A DNA stretch of 64,000 nt from the NCBI RefSeq assembly GCF_900115565.1, contig NZ_FOWW01000002.1, positions 297,160-361,159 on the forward strand, in the 5' to 3' direction. Below the pieces are notes generated by a model. It saw only the letters and a program-made list of their open reading frames with translations. It ran no database searches and was not told the DNA's origin. Of this stretch, positions 7,770 to 16,505 are shown in pieces (the first letter of the stretch is position 1; each line of letters begins with the position of its first letter). A program made the position numbers and the translations under genes. The DNA comes from Amycolatopsis arida (GTDB lineage: Bacteria; Actinomycetota; Actinomycetes; Mycobacteriales; Pseudonocardiaceae).

Positions 7770-8566
7770 CGCCCCGGCACGTCGAACAGGGTGTCCTCGG
7801 CGGGGGCCCCGTCGAGCGCGACCGGCTCCGGCTCGACCCGCTCGAGCAGCTCCGGCCCGTTGTTGCGCACGTTGTTCACCTTGGTCGACACCGGGCGCAG
7901 CTCGAGCGCGTCCACCACGTCGAGTGGCGGCGGCGCGAGCAGGTCGGTGGCGTCGGCGTTGTCCGGGTCGAGCCACGCGTCCCAGCGGTCCCGGGGCAGC
8001 AGCAGCGGCATCCGGTCGTGGATGTCGGCGAGCTGGCCGACGGCGTCGGTGGTGAGCACCGAGAAGGTGACGAGCGGCTCGGTGTCCTGGTCGTCGCTCT
8101 TCGGGTCCCGCCAGCTCTCCCAGATTCCGGCGAACGCCAGCGAGGAGCCGTCCCGGCGGGTCGTGTAGAACGGCTCCTTCGGCGCCTTCTTCTCCCCGGT
8201 CGCCCGCCACTCGTACCAGCCGTCGGCGGGAACCAGGCAGCGGCGGCGGGCCAGCGCCTTGCGGAACGCCGGCTTCTCCGTCGCCGTCTCCGCCCTGGTG
8301 TTGATCATCCGGTTGCCGATGGCCGGATCCTTGGCCCAGAACGGCACCAATCCCCAGCGCATCACCCGCAGGCTGCGCACGGCCGGCTCCTCCTCGAGGA
8401 CCTTCCCCTCGGCGTCCCGCGGGTGCCGCTGTACCACGGTGACCGCGTTCCTGGTCGGCGCCTTGTTGTAGTCAGGGGTGCCGGCTTGCCCCTCGGTGGC
8501 GTCGACCGCGTCGAACTCCGCGGCGAGCTTGGCGGGGTCCTTGGTCGCGGCGTAGCGACCGCACAT
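7766..8566 (-). CDS. SRAP (YedK/HMCES-type) abasic-site protein
   Basis: 266 residues beginning MCGRYAAT, with the catalytic Cys2 exposed once Met is removed. The family motifs NKAPTR, NTRAETATEKPAFRKALARR, ADGWYEW and IHDRMP all appear in order. SRAP proteins form a covalent thiazolidine link with abasic sites in single-stranded DNA and shield them at forks. Rv3226c is the equivalent at this position in M. tuberculosis, where aroA lies between it and rsgA; here no aroA is present. It is the first gene of a two-gene unit with the hydrolase. Confidence 0.92.
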   Translation of the reverse strand: MCGRYAATKDPAKLAAEFDAVDATEGQAGTPDYNKAPTRNAVTVVQRHPRDAEGKVLEEEPAVRSLRVMRWGLVPFWAKDPAIGNRMINTRAETATEKPAFRKALARRRCLVPADGWYEWRATGEKKAPKEPFYTTRRDGSSLAFAGIWESWRDPKSDDQDTEPLVTFSVLTTDAVGQLADIHDRMPLLLPRDRWDAWLDPDNADATDLLAPPPLDVVDALELRPVSTKVNNVRNNGPELLERVEPEPVALDGAPAEDTLFDVPGR

Positions 8567-8758
8567 CGCAGTCCTCCTTCTGGGCGTCCTTCCCTCACCT
8601 TATGCAGGTGACCGACAGCCGGCAGCCCGCCACGCCCCGAGCCGCGGGACGGGACCGCACGGCAGGAGTCGCGCGACCGGCACCGGTGGGATGGGGGATC
8701 ATCGGTGCTGTCCGCCGAACACCATGGCAACGCAGAACGGCAGGGAGGCGAGCACGGT

Positions 8759-9781
8759 TTGGCCCGCAGGGACTGGCGCAGCCTCGACGAGTCCGACGTC
8801 AGGGTCCGCCCCGGCAGGGGGTCGCGGCCCCGCAGCAAACGCCGTCCCGCGCACGCCGACGCCCGGCCCGCCATGGTCGTCGGCGTGGACAGGGGCCGCT
8901 GGACCTGCGCGCTGGACTCCGACCCGGAGCGGCTGGTCGTCGCCATGCGGGCGCGCGAGCTGGGCCGGACGCCGGTGGTGGTCGGCGACGTGGTGGGCCT
9001 GGTCGGCGACGTCAGCGGCCAGCCGGACACCCTGGCCAGGATCGTGCGGGTGGAGGACCGGTCGAGCGTGCTGCGCCGCACCGCCGACGACACCGACCCC
9101 TTCGAGCGGGTGGCCGTCGCCAACGCCGAGCAGCTGCTCATCGTCACCGCGCTGGCCGACCCGCCGCCGCGCACCGGGTTCGTCGACCGCTGCCTGGTGG
9201 CCTGCTACACCGGTGGGTTGGAGCCGGTGCTGTGCCTGACGAAGGCCGACCTCGCCAGCCCGGACGAGTTGCTCGCCCAGTACGCCGACCTGGACGTGCC
9301 CTGGGTGGTCACCCGCTACGACCAGGACTCCCCCGAGCTCGCCGAGCGGCTGCGCGGCCGGGTGTCCGCGCTGGTCGGCCACTCCGGTGTCGGCAAGTCG
9401 ACACTGGTGAACCGGCTGGTGCCGGACGCCGGGCTGCGCACCGCCGAGGTGAGCGCGGTCGGCAAGGGGCGGCACACCTCGGTCAGCGCGGTCGCCCTGC
9501 CACTGCCCGGCGGCGGCTGGGTGGTCGACACCCCGGGGATTCGGTCGTTCGGGCTCGCGCACGTCACGCCGGACGACATCGTGGCGGCGTTCCCCGAGTT
9601 CGCCGCGCCGGCGGAGGAGTGCCCGCCGGGCTGCGGGCACCTCGGCCCGCCGGAGGACCCGGACTGCGTGCTCGACGACGTGGTGGCCGCCGGGCAGGCC
9701 CGGCCGAGCCGGTTGGAGTCGCTGCGCCGACTGCTGGCGTCGCGGGCGGGCGTGGATGCCGAAACCGGGGACCCGACGTGA
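8759..9781 (+). CDS. rsgA: Ribosome small-subunit GTPase RsgA
   Basis: About 340 residues. An N-terminal OB domain (about residues 35-100) is followed by a circularly permuted GTPase: G4-like TKAD, then the P-loop GHSGVGKSTL (about residue 210), then DTPGIRSFG. The C-terminal zinc motif is ECPPGCGHLGPPEDPDC. RsgA checks late 30S assembly and its GTPase is stimulated by the 30S subunit. The TTG at 8759 is chosen because the protein then begins like the mycobacterial one (RRDWRSLDESDVRVRPGRGS) and GGGAGG precedes it by about ten bases. Confidence 0.92.
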   Translation: MARRDWRSLDESDVRVRPGRGSRPRSKRRPAHADARPAMVVGVDRGRWTCALDSDPERLVVAMRARELGRTPVVVGDVVGLVGDVSGQPDTLARIVRVEDRSSVLRRTADDTDPFERVAVANAEQLLIVTALADPPPRTGFVDRCLVACYTGGLEPVLCLTKADLASPDELLAQYADLDVPWVVTRYDQDSPELAERLRGRVSALVGHSGVGKSTLVNRLVPDAGLRTAEVSAVGKGRHTSVSAVALPLPGGGWVVDTPGIRSFGLAHVTPDDIVAAFPEFAAPAEECPPGCGHLGPPEDPDCVLDDVVAAGQARPSRLESLRRLLASRAGVDAETGDPT

Positions 9782-9854
9782 GAACCTGCGGTAGATTTCG
9801 GCGACGAACACCTTCGTGTGGAGAGGTCGCACGACGAGAGGAAAGCAGGTTCGC

Positions 9855-10682
9855 ATGCGTAGGACGGCCCTGACGGCCGCCGGTGTCGCGCTGGTCATCG
9901 CGCTCGCCGGATGTGGTGGCAAGGACGGTGGCTCGGCCACCCCGATCGACAACCCGGCGCAGGGCGGCGGCGCGACGATGTTCGCCTCGATCCAGGAGCT
10001 GGCCCAGGCGGCGACGGCCCAGACCCAGAAGAGCCAGTCGGCGAGGTTCACCTTCGAGATGGACATGGCCGGCCAGAAGGCGTCCGGCTCCGGCCAGGGC
10101 CGGTTCGTGGGGGAGAACCCGGCGATGTCCATGACGATGGGCATGGGCGGGCAGTCGATGGAGGTGCGGCTCGTCGACAATGCCCTGTACATGAAGATGC
10201 CGGAGGGCTCGGCCCCCGAAGGCATGAAGCCGTGGATCAAGACCTCCCTCGACGGCGACGACCCGATGTCGCAGAGCGTTCGCCAGTCGCTCGGGCAGAA
10301 CGACCCGGCCAAGACGTTGGACATGATCCAGGAGGCCGGCGGCAAGATCGTCAAGAGCGAGCAGGCCCAGCTCGACGGGCAGCCGACCACGCACTACGTG
10401 ATCGAGGTCGACGCCGTGAAGATGATGGAGAAGCAGGGCCAGGCCAACCCCATGCTCGACTCCGCGGAGGGCCGTCAGGCGATGGAGCAGATCGGCACCA
10501 TCCCGATGGAGCTCTGGCTGAACGGCGACCAGCTGCCGGTGCAGGTGGTCATGGACATGTCGAAGATGATGGAGGCCGCGGGCCAGGCGGGGCAGACCGG
10601 CAAGATGACCATGAAGTACACCGACTGGGGCGCACCGGTGACCATCGAGGCGCCGCCGGCCGACCAGGTGACCGAGCGCTGA
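9855..10682 (+). CDS. Secreted lipoprotein, paralogue A
   Basis: 275 residues with a lipoprotein signal peptide (RRTALTAAGVALVIALAGC), so Cys20 is the likely lipid anchor. A low-complexity linker follows, then a beta-rich domain with many methionines (MDMAG, MSMTMGMGGQ) and a closing VTIEAPPADQ. The layout resembles actinobacterial LppX/LprG-like or DUF6612-type lipoproteins, which bind hydrophobic ligands; I cannot assign a ligand. The next gene is a diverged copy with the same closing motif, so this is a local duplication. A perfect terminator hairpin follows. Confidence 0.8.
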   Translation: MRRTALTAAGVALVIALAGCGGKDGGSATPIDNPAQGGGATMFASIQELAQAATAQTQKSQSARFTFEMDMAGQKASGSGQGRFVGENPAMSMTMGMGGQSMEVRLVDNALYMKMPEGSAPEGMKPWIKTSLDGDDPMSQSVRQSLGQNDPAKTLDMIQEAGGKIVKSEQAQLDGQPTTHYVIEVDAVKMMEKQGQANPMLDSAEGRQAMEQIGTIPMELWLNGDQLPVQVVMDMSKMMEAAGQAGQTGKMTMKYTDWGAPVTIEAPPADQVTER

Positions 10683-10710
10683 AGCAGCCCTCGCTCCGAC
10701 TGACCCACCT

Positions 10711-10745
10711 CGACGGCGCTCCCGGACTCACCGGGAGCGCCGTCG
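10711..10745 (+). terminator. Terminator after lipoprotein A
   Basis: A perfect 15-base-pair stem (begins CGACGGCGCTCCCGG) closes on the five-base loop ACTCA. It starts about 30 bases after the stop. Confidence 0.8.
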
Positions 10746-10862
10746 TCGCGTCTGGTGGTGTAACGCCGGGCGCGGTGGAGCGAACAACATGCCGAACGGC
10801 GGTGTCGAAACTTCTCGCGGTGGCGCCGGTCACTCATCCAGGCCCTCTCGCAAGGAGTCACC

Positions 10863-11675
10863 ATGCGCTCACGTCCCCGGCTCGCCGGTGCCCTGGTCAC
10901 CGCGGCCGCCGTGCTCGCCCTCACCGCCTGCGGCAGCGAGCCCACCCCATCGGCACCGCCGGCCAGTCCGTCGCCGACCAGCGAGACACCGAAACCACTG
11001 ACCGATTTCGCCGAGCTGAACCGGCTCACCCACGAGCGGTTCATGAACTCGGGCACCGGCAGGCTCGCCATGACCCTGGACGCGCCGGGCATGCGCGGCA
11101 CCACGATGAACGGTGTGTACCGGGTCGACGGCGACGAGCTGTCGTTCGACATGGAAATGGTCGTCCAGGGCTCGGACCTCCGGTTCGTCACGCTGCCCGG
11201 TGAGTCCTACCTCCGGCTGCCGGAAGGGCAGGCCCCCGACCCGAGCACGCCCTGGATGAAGGTCGACCCCGACTCCACGGACGAGGACATGCGGGACATG
11301 GCCGAGATGCTCGCGGGCATGCGGGAGCAGGTCGCCGAGTTGGACACCGCGTTCGGCGACGCCGGCCGGATCACCGGCAGCGAGGTGACCGAGCTGGACG
11401 GCCGGCCGGCCGTCAGGTACGACTTCGTCGTCGATCTGGCCACGTACGCCGCGAGCGCCCCGAAGAGCGAGAAGGAGACGATGGAGGAGCTGGTCAAGGA
11501 CGGCGCCACCGAGCTGCGCGGCACGATGTGGACGACGCCGGACCACCTGCCGCTGCAGTTGGAGACCGAGGGTGTCGGCGGCTCCTCGTCGATGAAGTCC
11601 TCGGAGAAGCACACCGGGCACGGCGAGCCGGTGACCATCGAGGCACCGCCCGCCGACCAGCTCATGGCCAGCTGA
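10863..11675 (+). CDS. Secreted lipoprotein, paralogue B
   Basis: 270 residues; a signal peptide ends in the lipobox LTAC, then a Pro/Ser/Thr-rich linker of about 30 residues. The folded part parallels paralogue A: MTLDAPGMRGTTMNGVYRVDG, a DLRFVTLPGESYLRLPEG segment, and the same ending VTIEAPPADQ. The AAGGAGT ribosome site supports the ATG. It is separated from paralogue A by a terminator and its own leader, so the two are probably expressed separately. A binding or envelope role is likely, but the ligand is unknown. Confidence 0.8.
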   Translation: MRSRPRLAGALVTAAAVLALTACGSEPTPSAPPASPSPTSETPKPLTDFAELNRLTHERFMNSGTGRLAMTLDAPGMRGTTMNGVYRVDGDELSFDMEMVVQGSDLRFVTLPGESYLRLPEGQAPDPSTPWMKVDPDSTDEDMRDMAEMLAGMREQVAELDTAFGDAGRITGSEVTELDGRPAVRYDFVVDLATYAASAPKSEKETMEELVKDGATELRGTMWTTPDHLPLQLETEGVGGSSSMKSSEKHTGHGEPVTIEAPPADQLMAS

Positions 11676-11682
11676 GCCGGCC

Positions 11683-11716
11683 GGCCCCGGCACGCCCTCC
11701 GCGGCGTGCCGGGGCC
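11683..11716. terminator. Terminator after lipoprotein B
   Basis: A perfect 14-base-pair stem (GGCCCCGGCACGCC and its complement) with a six-base loop, just after the lipoprotein stop and before the convergent pruA. It may stop transcription from either side. Confidence 0.8.
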
Positions 11717-11726
11717 GACGCCCGCC

Positions 11727-11774
11727 TCAACCCATGTCTCAGCCCATGTCTCAGCCCACGTCTCAGCCCATGTG
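11727..11774 (-). repeat. Four 12-base tandem units at the end of pruA
   Basis: Four near-identical units, read leftward as (C)ACATGGGCTGA-type, begin inside the last pruA codons and run past its stop. Each unit carries its own in-frame TGA, so the protein end does not change whichever unit is used. This looks like slippage expansion of the gene end. Confidence 0.8.
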
Positions 11775-13391
11775 GGGGTAGCGGATGTCGGTCGGCGCGT
11801 CGAAGGTCTCCTTGATCGACCGCGGGCTCGTCCAGCGGAGCAGGTTGAACATCGACCCCGCCTTGTCGTTGGTGCCCGAGGCCCGGGAGCCGCCGAACGG
11901 CTGCTGCCCGACGACCGAACCGGTCGGCTTGTCGTTGAGGTAGAAGTTGCCGGCGGTGAACCGCAGCGCCCGGTGCGCCCGCTCGATCGCCCGCCGGTCG
12001 TCGGCGAACACCGCGCCGGTCAGCGCGTAGGGCGCCGAGCTGTCCACGACCTCCAGGATCCGCTCGTGGTCGGCGTCCGGGTACACGTGCACCGCCATGA
12101 TCGGACCGAAGTACTCGGTGCGGAACATGGTGTGGCCGGGGTCGTCGGACAGCAGCACCGTCGGCTCCACGAACCAGCCGACGCTGTCGTCGCAGTGCCC
12201 GCCGACGAGCACGCTCAGCGCCGGGTCACCGTCCACGCCGGACAGCGCGTCGCGGTGCTTGGCGAACGCCCTCGCGTTGATCACCGCGCCGCCGAACAGC
12301 GAGAAGTCGGAGATGTCGCCGTACTTCACGGAACGGGTGACGTCGGCGAGCCGCTCGCGCAGGCCGCCGTCCCACAGCGACCGCGGCAGGTAGGCTCGCG
12401 AGACCGCCGAGCACTTCTGCCCCTGGTACTCGAACGCGCCGCGGACCAGCGCGGTGACCAGCTTGTCCGGGTTCGCCGAGGGGTGCGCCACCACGAAGTC
12501 CTTGCCGCCGGTCTCCCCCACGATCCGCGGGTAGCCGCCGTAGGTGTCCAGGTGCTCGGTGATCGTGCGCCACAGCAGCTTGAACGTGGTGGTGGACCCG
12601 GTGAAGTGCAACCCGCCGAACCCGCTGTCGGCCAGCGCGACCCTGCTCACCGCGTGCCCGTCGCCGGTGACCATGTTGATCACGCCCGGCGGCAGCCCGG
12701 CCTCCTCCAGCACCTGCATCGTGTAGTGCGCGGCGAGCTGCTGGCTGGGCGTGGGCTTCCACACCACGGTGTTGCCCATCAGCGCCGGCGCGGTGGGCAG
12801 GTTGCCGGCGATCGCGGTGAAGTTGAACGGGGTGATCGCCACGACGAACCCGTCCAGCGGCCGGTACTCCATCCGGTTCCAGGCTCCCGGCACCGAGTTC
12901 GGCTGCTCGGCGAGGATTCGCCGGGCGTAGTGCGCGTTGAACCGCAGGAAGTCGATCAGCTCGCAGGCGGCGTCGATCTCCGCCTGCTGCACCGACTTGG
13001 ACTGGCCGAGCATGGTGGCCGCGTTCAGGGTGTCCCGGTACGGCCCGGAGATCAGCTCCGCCGCGCGCAGGAAGACCGCGGCGCGCTCGTCGAAGGGCAG
13101 CTCGCGCCACCCGGGCGCGGCCTGCTTGGCGGCCGCGACCGCGTCGGCGACGTCCTCGTCGGTCGCCTGGGCCGACACGCCGAGCACGTGCGCGTGGTCG
13201 TGCGGTTGCACCACGTCGAAGGTCTCCCCGCCGGCGAACCGGCGGCGGCCGCCGATGGTCTGCGGCAGCTCGTGCTTCTCCGCCGCGAGCTCGGCCAGCC
13301 GGCGCTGCAGCGACTCGCGCTCGGTGGTTCCGGTCGCGTAGCTGTGCACCGGCTCGTTGACCGGGGTGGGCACGGACGTGACGGCATCCAT
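11763..13391 (-). CDS. pruA: L-glutamate gamma-semialdehyde dehydrogenase
   Basis: 542 residues of the aldehyde dehydrogenase superfamily, P5C dehydrogenase class. The nucleotide-binding segment is ITPFNFTAIAGNLPTAPALMGN, the catalytic Glu lies in GETGGKDF and the catalytic Cys in YQGQKCSAVSR. The C-terminal GTNDKAGS and FLNDKPTG-like motifs are diagnostic. It oxidises glutamate semialdehyde to glutamate with NAD in proline catabolism. Proline dehydrogenase, its usual partner, is not adjacent on either side. GAGGAGG ten bases upstream supports the ATG at 13391. The gene end is expanded into 12-base tandem units. Confidence 0.95.
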   Translation of the reverse strand: MDAVTSVPTPVNEPVHSYATGTTERESLQRRLAELAAEKHELPQTIGGRRRFAGGETFDVVQPHDHAHVLGVSAQATDEDVADAVAAAKQAAPGWRELPFDERAAVFLRAAELISGPYRDTLNAATMLGQSKSVQQAEIDAACELIDFLRFNAHYARRILAEQPNSVPGAWNRMEYRPLDGFVVAITPFNFTAIAGNLPTAPALMGNTVVWKPTPSQQLAAHYTMQVLEEAGLPPGVINMVTGDGHAVSRVALADSGFGGLHFTGSTTTFKLLWRTITEHLDTYGGYPRIVGETGGKDFVVAHPSANPDKLVTALVRGAFEYQGQKCSAVSRAYLPRSLWDGGLRERLADVTRSVKYGDISDFSLFGGAVINARAFAKHRDALSGVDGDPALSVLVGGHCDDSVGWFVEPTVLLSDDPGHTMFRTEYFGPIMAVHVYPDADHERILEVVDSSAPYALTGAVFADDRRAIERAHRALRFTAGNFYLNDKPTGSVVGQQPFGGSRASGTNDKAGSMFNLLRWTSPRSIKETFDAPTDIRYPHMG

Positions 13392-13463
13392 GTCTGCATC
13401 GCCTCCTCGGGCCTGCCTCGTGGGCTGGTGTCCGCCCCCCATCCTGACACTCGGCGCGCGGAA

Positions 13464-13964
13464 CTACATCAGGTCGAGCAGGAACGGCAGCTCCTGGGTG
13501 GCGTACCAGGCGAGCTGGTGGTCCTCGGTCTCGCCGATGGCGAACTCGGCATCCGGGTCGCCGAGGTCGGCCGCGTCCACCACGTCCGCGGCGGCCCGCA
13601 CCGCCGGCTCGGCCTCCGCGGTGTCGACGTGCACCGCCACGATGTCGGCCAGCGACACCGGGCCGGACACCCGGACGGCGGCGCTGTCCAGGTCCGGACG
13701 CAGCGTGGCGGCGGAGTCCCCGACGTCGGCGGACACCACCACCCGCCGGGCCGGCTCGGCGCCGTCCTCGGCGGCGATCAGCCGCAGCGACGCGCGGGCG
13801 GCCTCGAGCAGCGCGGCGTACTCCAGCTCCTCGGTGTCACCGCTGGTGTAGGACTCCCGCAGAGCGGGGGTCAGCGCGAAGCCGGTGCCGTTGACCGGCG
13901 TGAACACCTCGTCGGCGACGAGCTGGCGCAACGTGCCGACGGTGGCCGGCAGATAGACCCTCAC
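13464..13964 (-). CDS. DUF6912-type uncharacterised protein
   Basis: 166 residues, acidic, beginning MRVYLPATVGTLRQLV, the start typical of an uncharacterised actinobacterial family (annotated as DUF6912 in databases; from memory). No catalytic motif, signal peptide or membrane segment is visible. It has an alpha/beta pattern with many Ala, Asp and Glu, and a middle part ARRVVVSADVGD. It sits between the acyltransferase and pruA, all on the same strand, with about 30 bases to its upstream neighbour, so co-transcription is likely. No function can be given. Confidence 0.75.
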   Translation of the reverse strand: MRVYLPATVGTLRQLVADEVFTPVNGTGFALTPALRESYTSGDTEELEYAALLEAARASLRLIAAEDGAEPARRVVVSADVGDSAATLRPDLDSAAVRVSGPVSLADIVAVHVDTAEAEPAVRAAADVVDAADLGDPDAEFAIGETEDHQLAWYATQELPFLLDLM

Positions 13965-13994
13965 GAGCTCTTCCTTTCCGCTGGCGGGTCGGGT

Positions 13995-15407
13995 TCACCA
14001 GGCGGCACGGACCTCGCCCAGCTCCGCCAGCGACTCCGCGATCATGCCGGCGAGCACGTCCACGTCGGAGACCGCTTTCCGGTCACCGTTGAGTCCGAAG
14101 TAGACGCCGCCGGCGTACGAGGTGACGCCGATGGCCAGCGCCTGGTTGCGCACCAGCGGCATCACCGGGAACATCTCGATCATCCGCGCCGAGCCGGCGT
14201 ACAGCGGCCGCTGCGGGCCCGGCGAGTTGGTGACCAGCAGGTTGAAGATCCGCCCGGACAGCGAGCCGGCCGTCCTGGCGCCCAGCGAGTGCAGCGTGGC
14301 CGGGGCGAAGCCGCCGACTCGCAACAGCGCGCGGGCGCCGACCGAGCGGCCCGACGCGACGTGCTCGGCCATGGCGTGGCCGACGTGTTGCAGCCGGAGC
14401 ACCGGGTCGGGCTCGCCGACCGGGAGATCCACCAGGTGGGCGATCACCTCGTTGCCGATCAGCGCGGCCGGGGAGAACTCGGCGAGCTCGGCGTCCCGGA
14501 CGGCCAGCGGGACCAGCGCGCGGACGGTGCCGTCGGCGGTGAGCTCCATCCCGCGGGAGAGCAGCCACTCGCGCAGCGCGCCGGTGACGGCGGTGAGCAC
14601 GACGTCGTTCACCGTGCCGCCGTGCCGGGCGCGGATCCGCCGGTAGTCCTCTAACCGGGTGCGGACCACCGCGAAGACCCGGCCACCGGAGACGGGCACG
14701 TTGAGCGGGCCGCTGGGCGCGGGCCGGACCATGGTCCGCAGCGCGGACGCGAGGTCGCCGACCGTGCCGGCCACCTTCCCTGCCGTGGCCGCGGCGTCCT
14801 GCGCGGCGGCGCGGACGTTCTCCACCAGCTCACCCGGGCGCTGCACCGCCTCGGTGACCGCGTCGAGCACGAGCTGCGCCCTGCTCGGCCGGTGCCGCGG
14901 CGTCCAGGTGTCCTCGAAGGGCACGCGCTCCTGCGGCTGGGCGTCCAGGATGAGCTGGCCGAGCTCGATGGTGCCGATGCCGTCCACCACCGACTGGTGG
15001 GTCTTGGTCACCAGCGCCACCCTGTCGCCGGCGAGCCCCTCGACGAAGTAGGCCTCCCACAGCGGTCGCTCCTTGTCCAGCGGGCGCGACATCAGGCGGG
15101 CGACCAGGTCGAACAGCTGGCGGTCGGTGCCGGGCGCGGGCAGCGCCGAGCGGCGGACGTGGTAGTTCAGGTCGAAGTCCACATCGTCCGCCCAGACCGG
15201 GCGGGCCAGGTGGCCGGGTACCGGCAGCACCCGCTGCCGGTACCGGGGCAGGTACGACAGCCGCTGGCCTACCAGGGCGAGGAAGTCCTCGTAGCCGAAG
15301 CCTTCCCGCGGCCGCTCGAAGACGGCGACACCGCCGACGTGCATCGGTGTCGCCGCGTCTTCCATGTACAGGAACGACGCATCCAGCGCGGAGAGGCGGT
15401 CGAACAT
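13995..15407 (-). CDS. WS/DGAT-type O-acyltransferase, altered active site
   Basis: 470 residues of the wax ester synthase/diacylglycerol acyltransferase family. The N-terminus DRLSALDASFLYMEDAATPMH, the later TVNDVVLTAVTGALREWL and the NSPGP motif are all typical. The active-site motif, usually HHxxxDG, reads HQSVVDG (about residue 135): the second histidine, normally the base, is glutamine. The family makes triacylglycerol or wax esters at the inner membrane. The tgs3 genes Rv3233c-Rv3234c lie in this neighbourhood in M. tuberculosis. Activity is uncertain with the Gln. Confidence 0.85.
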   Translation of the reverse strand: MFDRLSALDASFLYMEDAATPMHVGGVAVFERPREGFGYEDFLALVGQRLSYLPRYRQRVLPVPGHLARPVWADDVDFDLNYHVRRSALPAPGTDRQLFDLVARLMSRPLDKERPLWEAYFVEGLAGDRVALVTKTHQSVVDGIGTIELGQLILDAQPQERVPFEDTWTPRHRPSRAQLVLDAVTEAVQRPGELVENVRAAAQDAAATAGKVAGTVGDLASALRTMVRPAPSGPLNVPVSGGRVFAVVRTRLEDYRRIRARHGGTVNDVVLTAVTGALREWLLSRGMELTADGTVRALVPLAVRDAELAEFSPAALIGNEVIAHLVDLPVGEPDPVLRLQHVGHAMAEHVASGRSVGARALLRVGGFAPATLHSLGARTAGSLSGRIFNLLVTNSPGPQRPLYAGSARMIEMFPVMPLVRNQALAIGVTSYAGGVYFGLNGDRKAVSDVDVLAGMIAESLAELGEVRAAW

Positions 15408-15442
15408 GCTCCGATCCTGACACAGGTGCCAGACTTGCCGCC

Positions 15443-16204
15443 GTGGGTGATCGTAGCGAGGTGTCGCCGAAGGACCGGTTCCTCACCGTCTACGGCCGCA
15501 AGCCGGTGCTCGAGGCACTGGTCGACCCCGGGCTGACGGTGGACAAGGTGGTGCTGGCCGACACGGCGCGCGGCCCGGCGGTCGCGGAGATCCAGCGCGC
15601 GGCCCGCGCGGCGGGGGTGCCGGTGCGGCGGGCCAGCGCGCATCGGGTGAAGGTGCTCGCCGGCAACGGCAAGCAGGACCAGGGAGTGCTCGCCGACGTG
15701 GTGGCGCCGCGGATGCGCCCGCTGGCCGCCGCGCTGTCGGCGGCCCGGCCGCCGGCGCGGGTGCTCGTGCTCGACGGCATCACCACGCCGGCGAACGTCG
15801 GGATGATCCTGCGCACCGCGACCGCGGCCGGCGTGCCGGGGGTGGTGGTGCCTCGGCGTGGGGTGGCGGCGCTCGACCCGCTCGTGGTGAAGGCGTCGGC
15901 CGGGGTGGCGTTCCGGACGCCGGTGCTGCGCTGCGGGACGGCGCTCGAGGCGGCGGAGCGGCTGGTGGCGGCCGGTTACGCGCTGTTCGGGCTGGGTGCG
16001 GCCGAGGGGACGTCGGTGTTCACCGCCGAGTTGCCCCGGCGGGCGGCGTTCGTGCTCGGCGGGGAGAGCGTCGGGGTCGGCCCGGAGGTGCGCGAGCTGG
16101 TCGCCGGGTGGTTGACGATTCCGATGCCGGGGGAGGTCGAGTCGCTGAACGTCTCCGCGGCGGCGGCCGTGCTGTGCTTCGAGCTGGTCCGCCGGGGCGG
16201 TTGA
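15443..16204 (+). CDS. TrmH/SpoU-family RNA 2'-O-methyltransferase
   Basis: About 253 residues. A short substrate-binding domain starts VYGRKPVLEAL, followed by the knotted SPOUT domain with LDGITTPANVGMILRTA (motif 1, about residue 115), LGGESVGVGPEV (motif 2) and IPMPGEVESLNVSAAAAV (motif 3). These define AdoMet-dependent 2'-O-ribose methylation of tRNA or rRNA; the target nucleotide cannot be told. It is divergent from the acyltransferase with only 35 bases between starts. No clear ribosome site precedes the GTG, so a leaderless start is possible. Confidence 0.88.
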   Translation: MGDRSEVSPKDRFLTVYGRKPVLEALVDPGLTVDKVVLADTARGPAVAEIQRAARAAGVPVRRASAHRVKVLAGNGKQDQGVLADVVAPRMRPLAAALSAARPPARVLVLDGITTPANVGMILRTATAAGVPGVVVPRRGVAALDPLVVKASAGVAFRTPVLRCGTALEAAERLVAAGYALFGLGAAEGTSVFTAELPRRAAFVLGGESVGVGPEVRELVAGWLTIPMPGEVESLNVSAAAAVLCFELVRRGG

Positions 16205-16505
16205 GGGCACGCCGGCGTGCCGGGCAGGGGGTCCCTCGCCGGCGCAGCCGGGCCTCCGGGTGCCGAGGTGAGACCGTGTCCCCGATGCTCGGGTGGTCGT
16301 GGGCCTCGGCCGCCGGCTGGTGTCCTCGGATCAGCCGGAGGTCCGGGGGTGACCCGGGTCGCGGCTCGGAGCGCGGGTGTGCCGGTGGCCCGGTCGCGAC
16401 GGGCCGATTTCACCGGCGGTGGTGCAGCGCGACCGACGCCGGTGGCACCCGACCTCTCCTTCCCGCGGGGGACGGCCGCAGGAGCCGTTCGGAGGGGAGT
16501 CGAGG
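16205..16505 (+). other. 301-base spacer without a supported gene
   Basis: An open frame continues in phase upstream of the next ATG but has no good ribosome site until GGGAGTCGAGG just before 16506. A palindrome GGCACGCCGGCGTGCC at 16206-16221, directly after the methyltransferase stop, may act as a weak terminator. Nothing else stands out. Confidence 0.35.

Noticed and set aside
5561-8611. A 1016-codon open frame on the + strand
   Set aside because: It runs antisense to sigH, the hydrolase and SRAP genes and across ybaK in another frame; composition is low-complexity Arg/Pro/Ala typical of shadow frames.
11706-14654. A 982-codon open frame antisense to pruA and the acyltransferase
   Set aside because: Shadow frame: its sequence is repetitive Arg/Val/His/Gln and spans three well-supported genes on the other strand.
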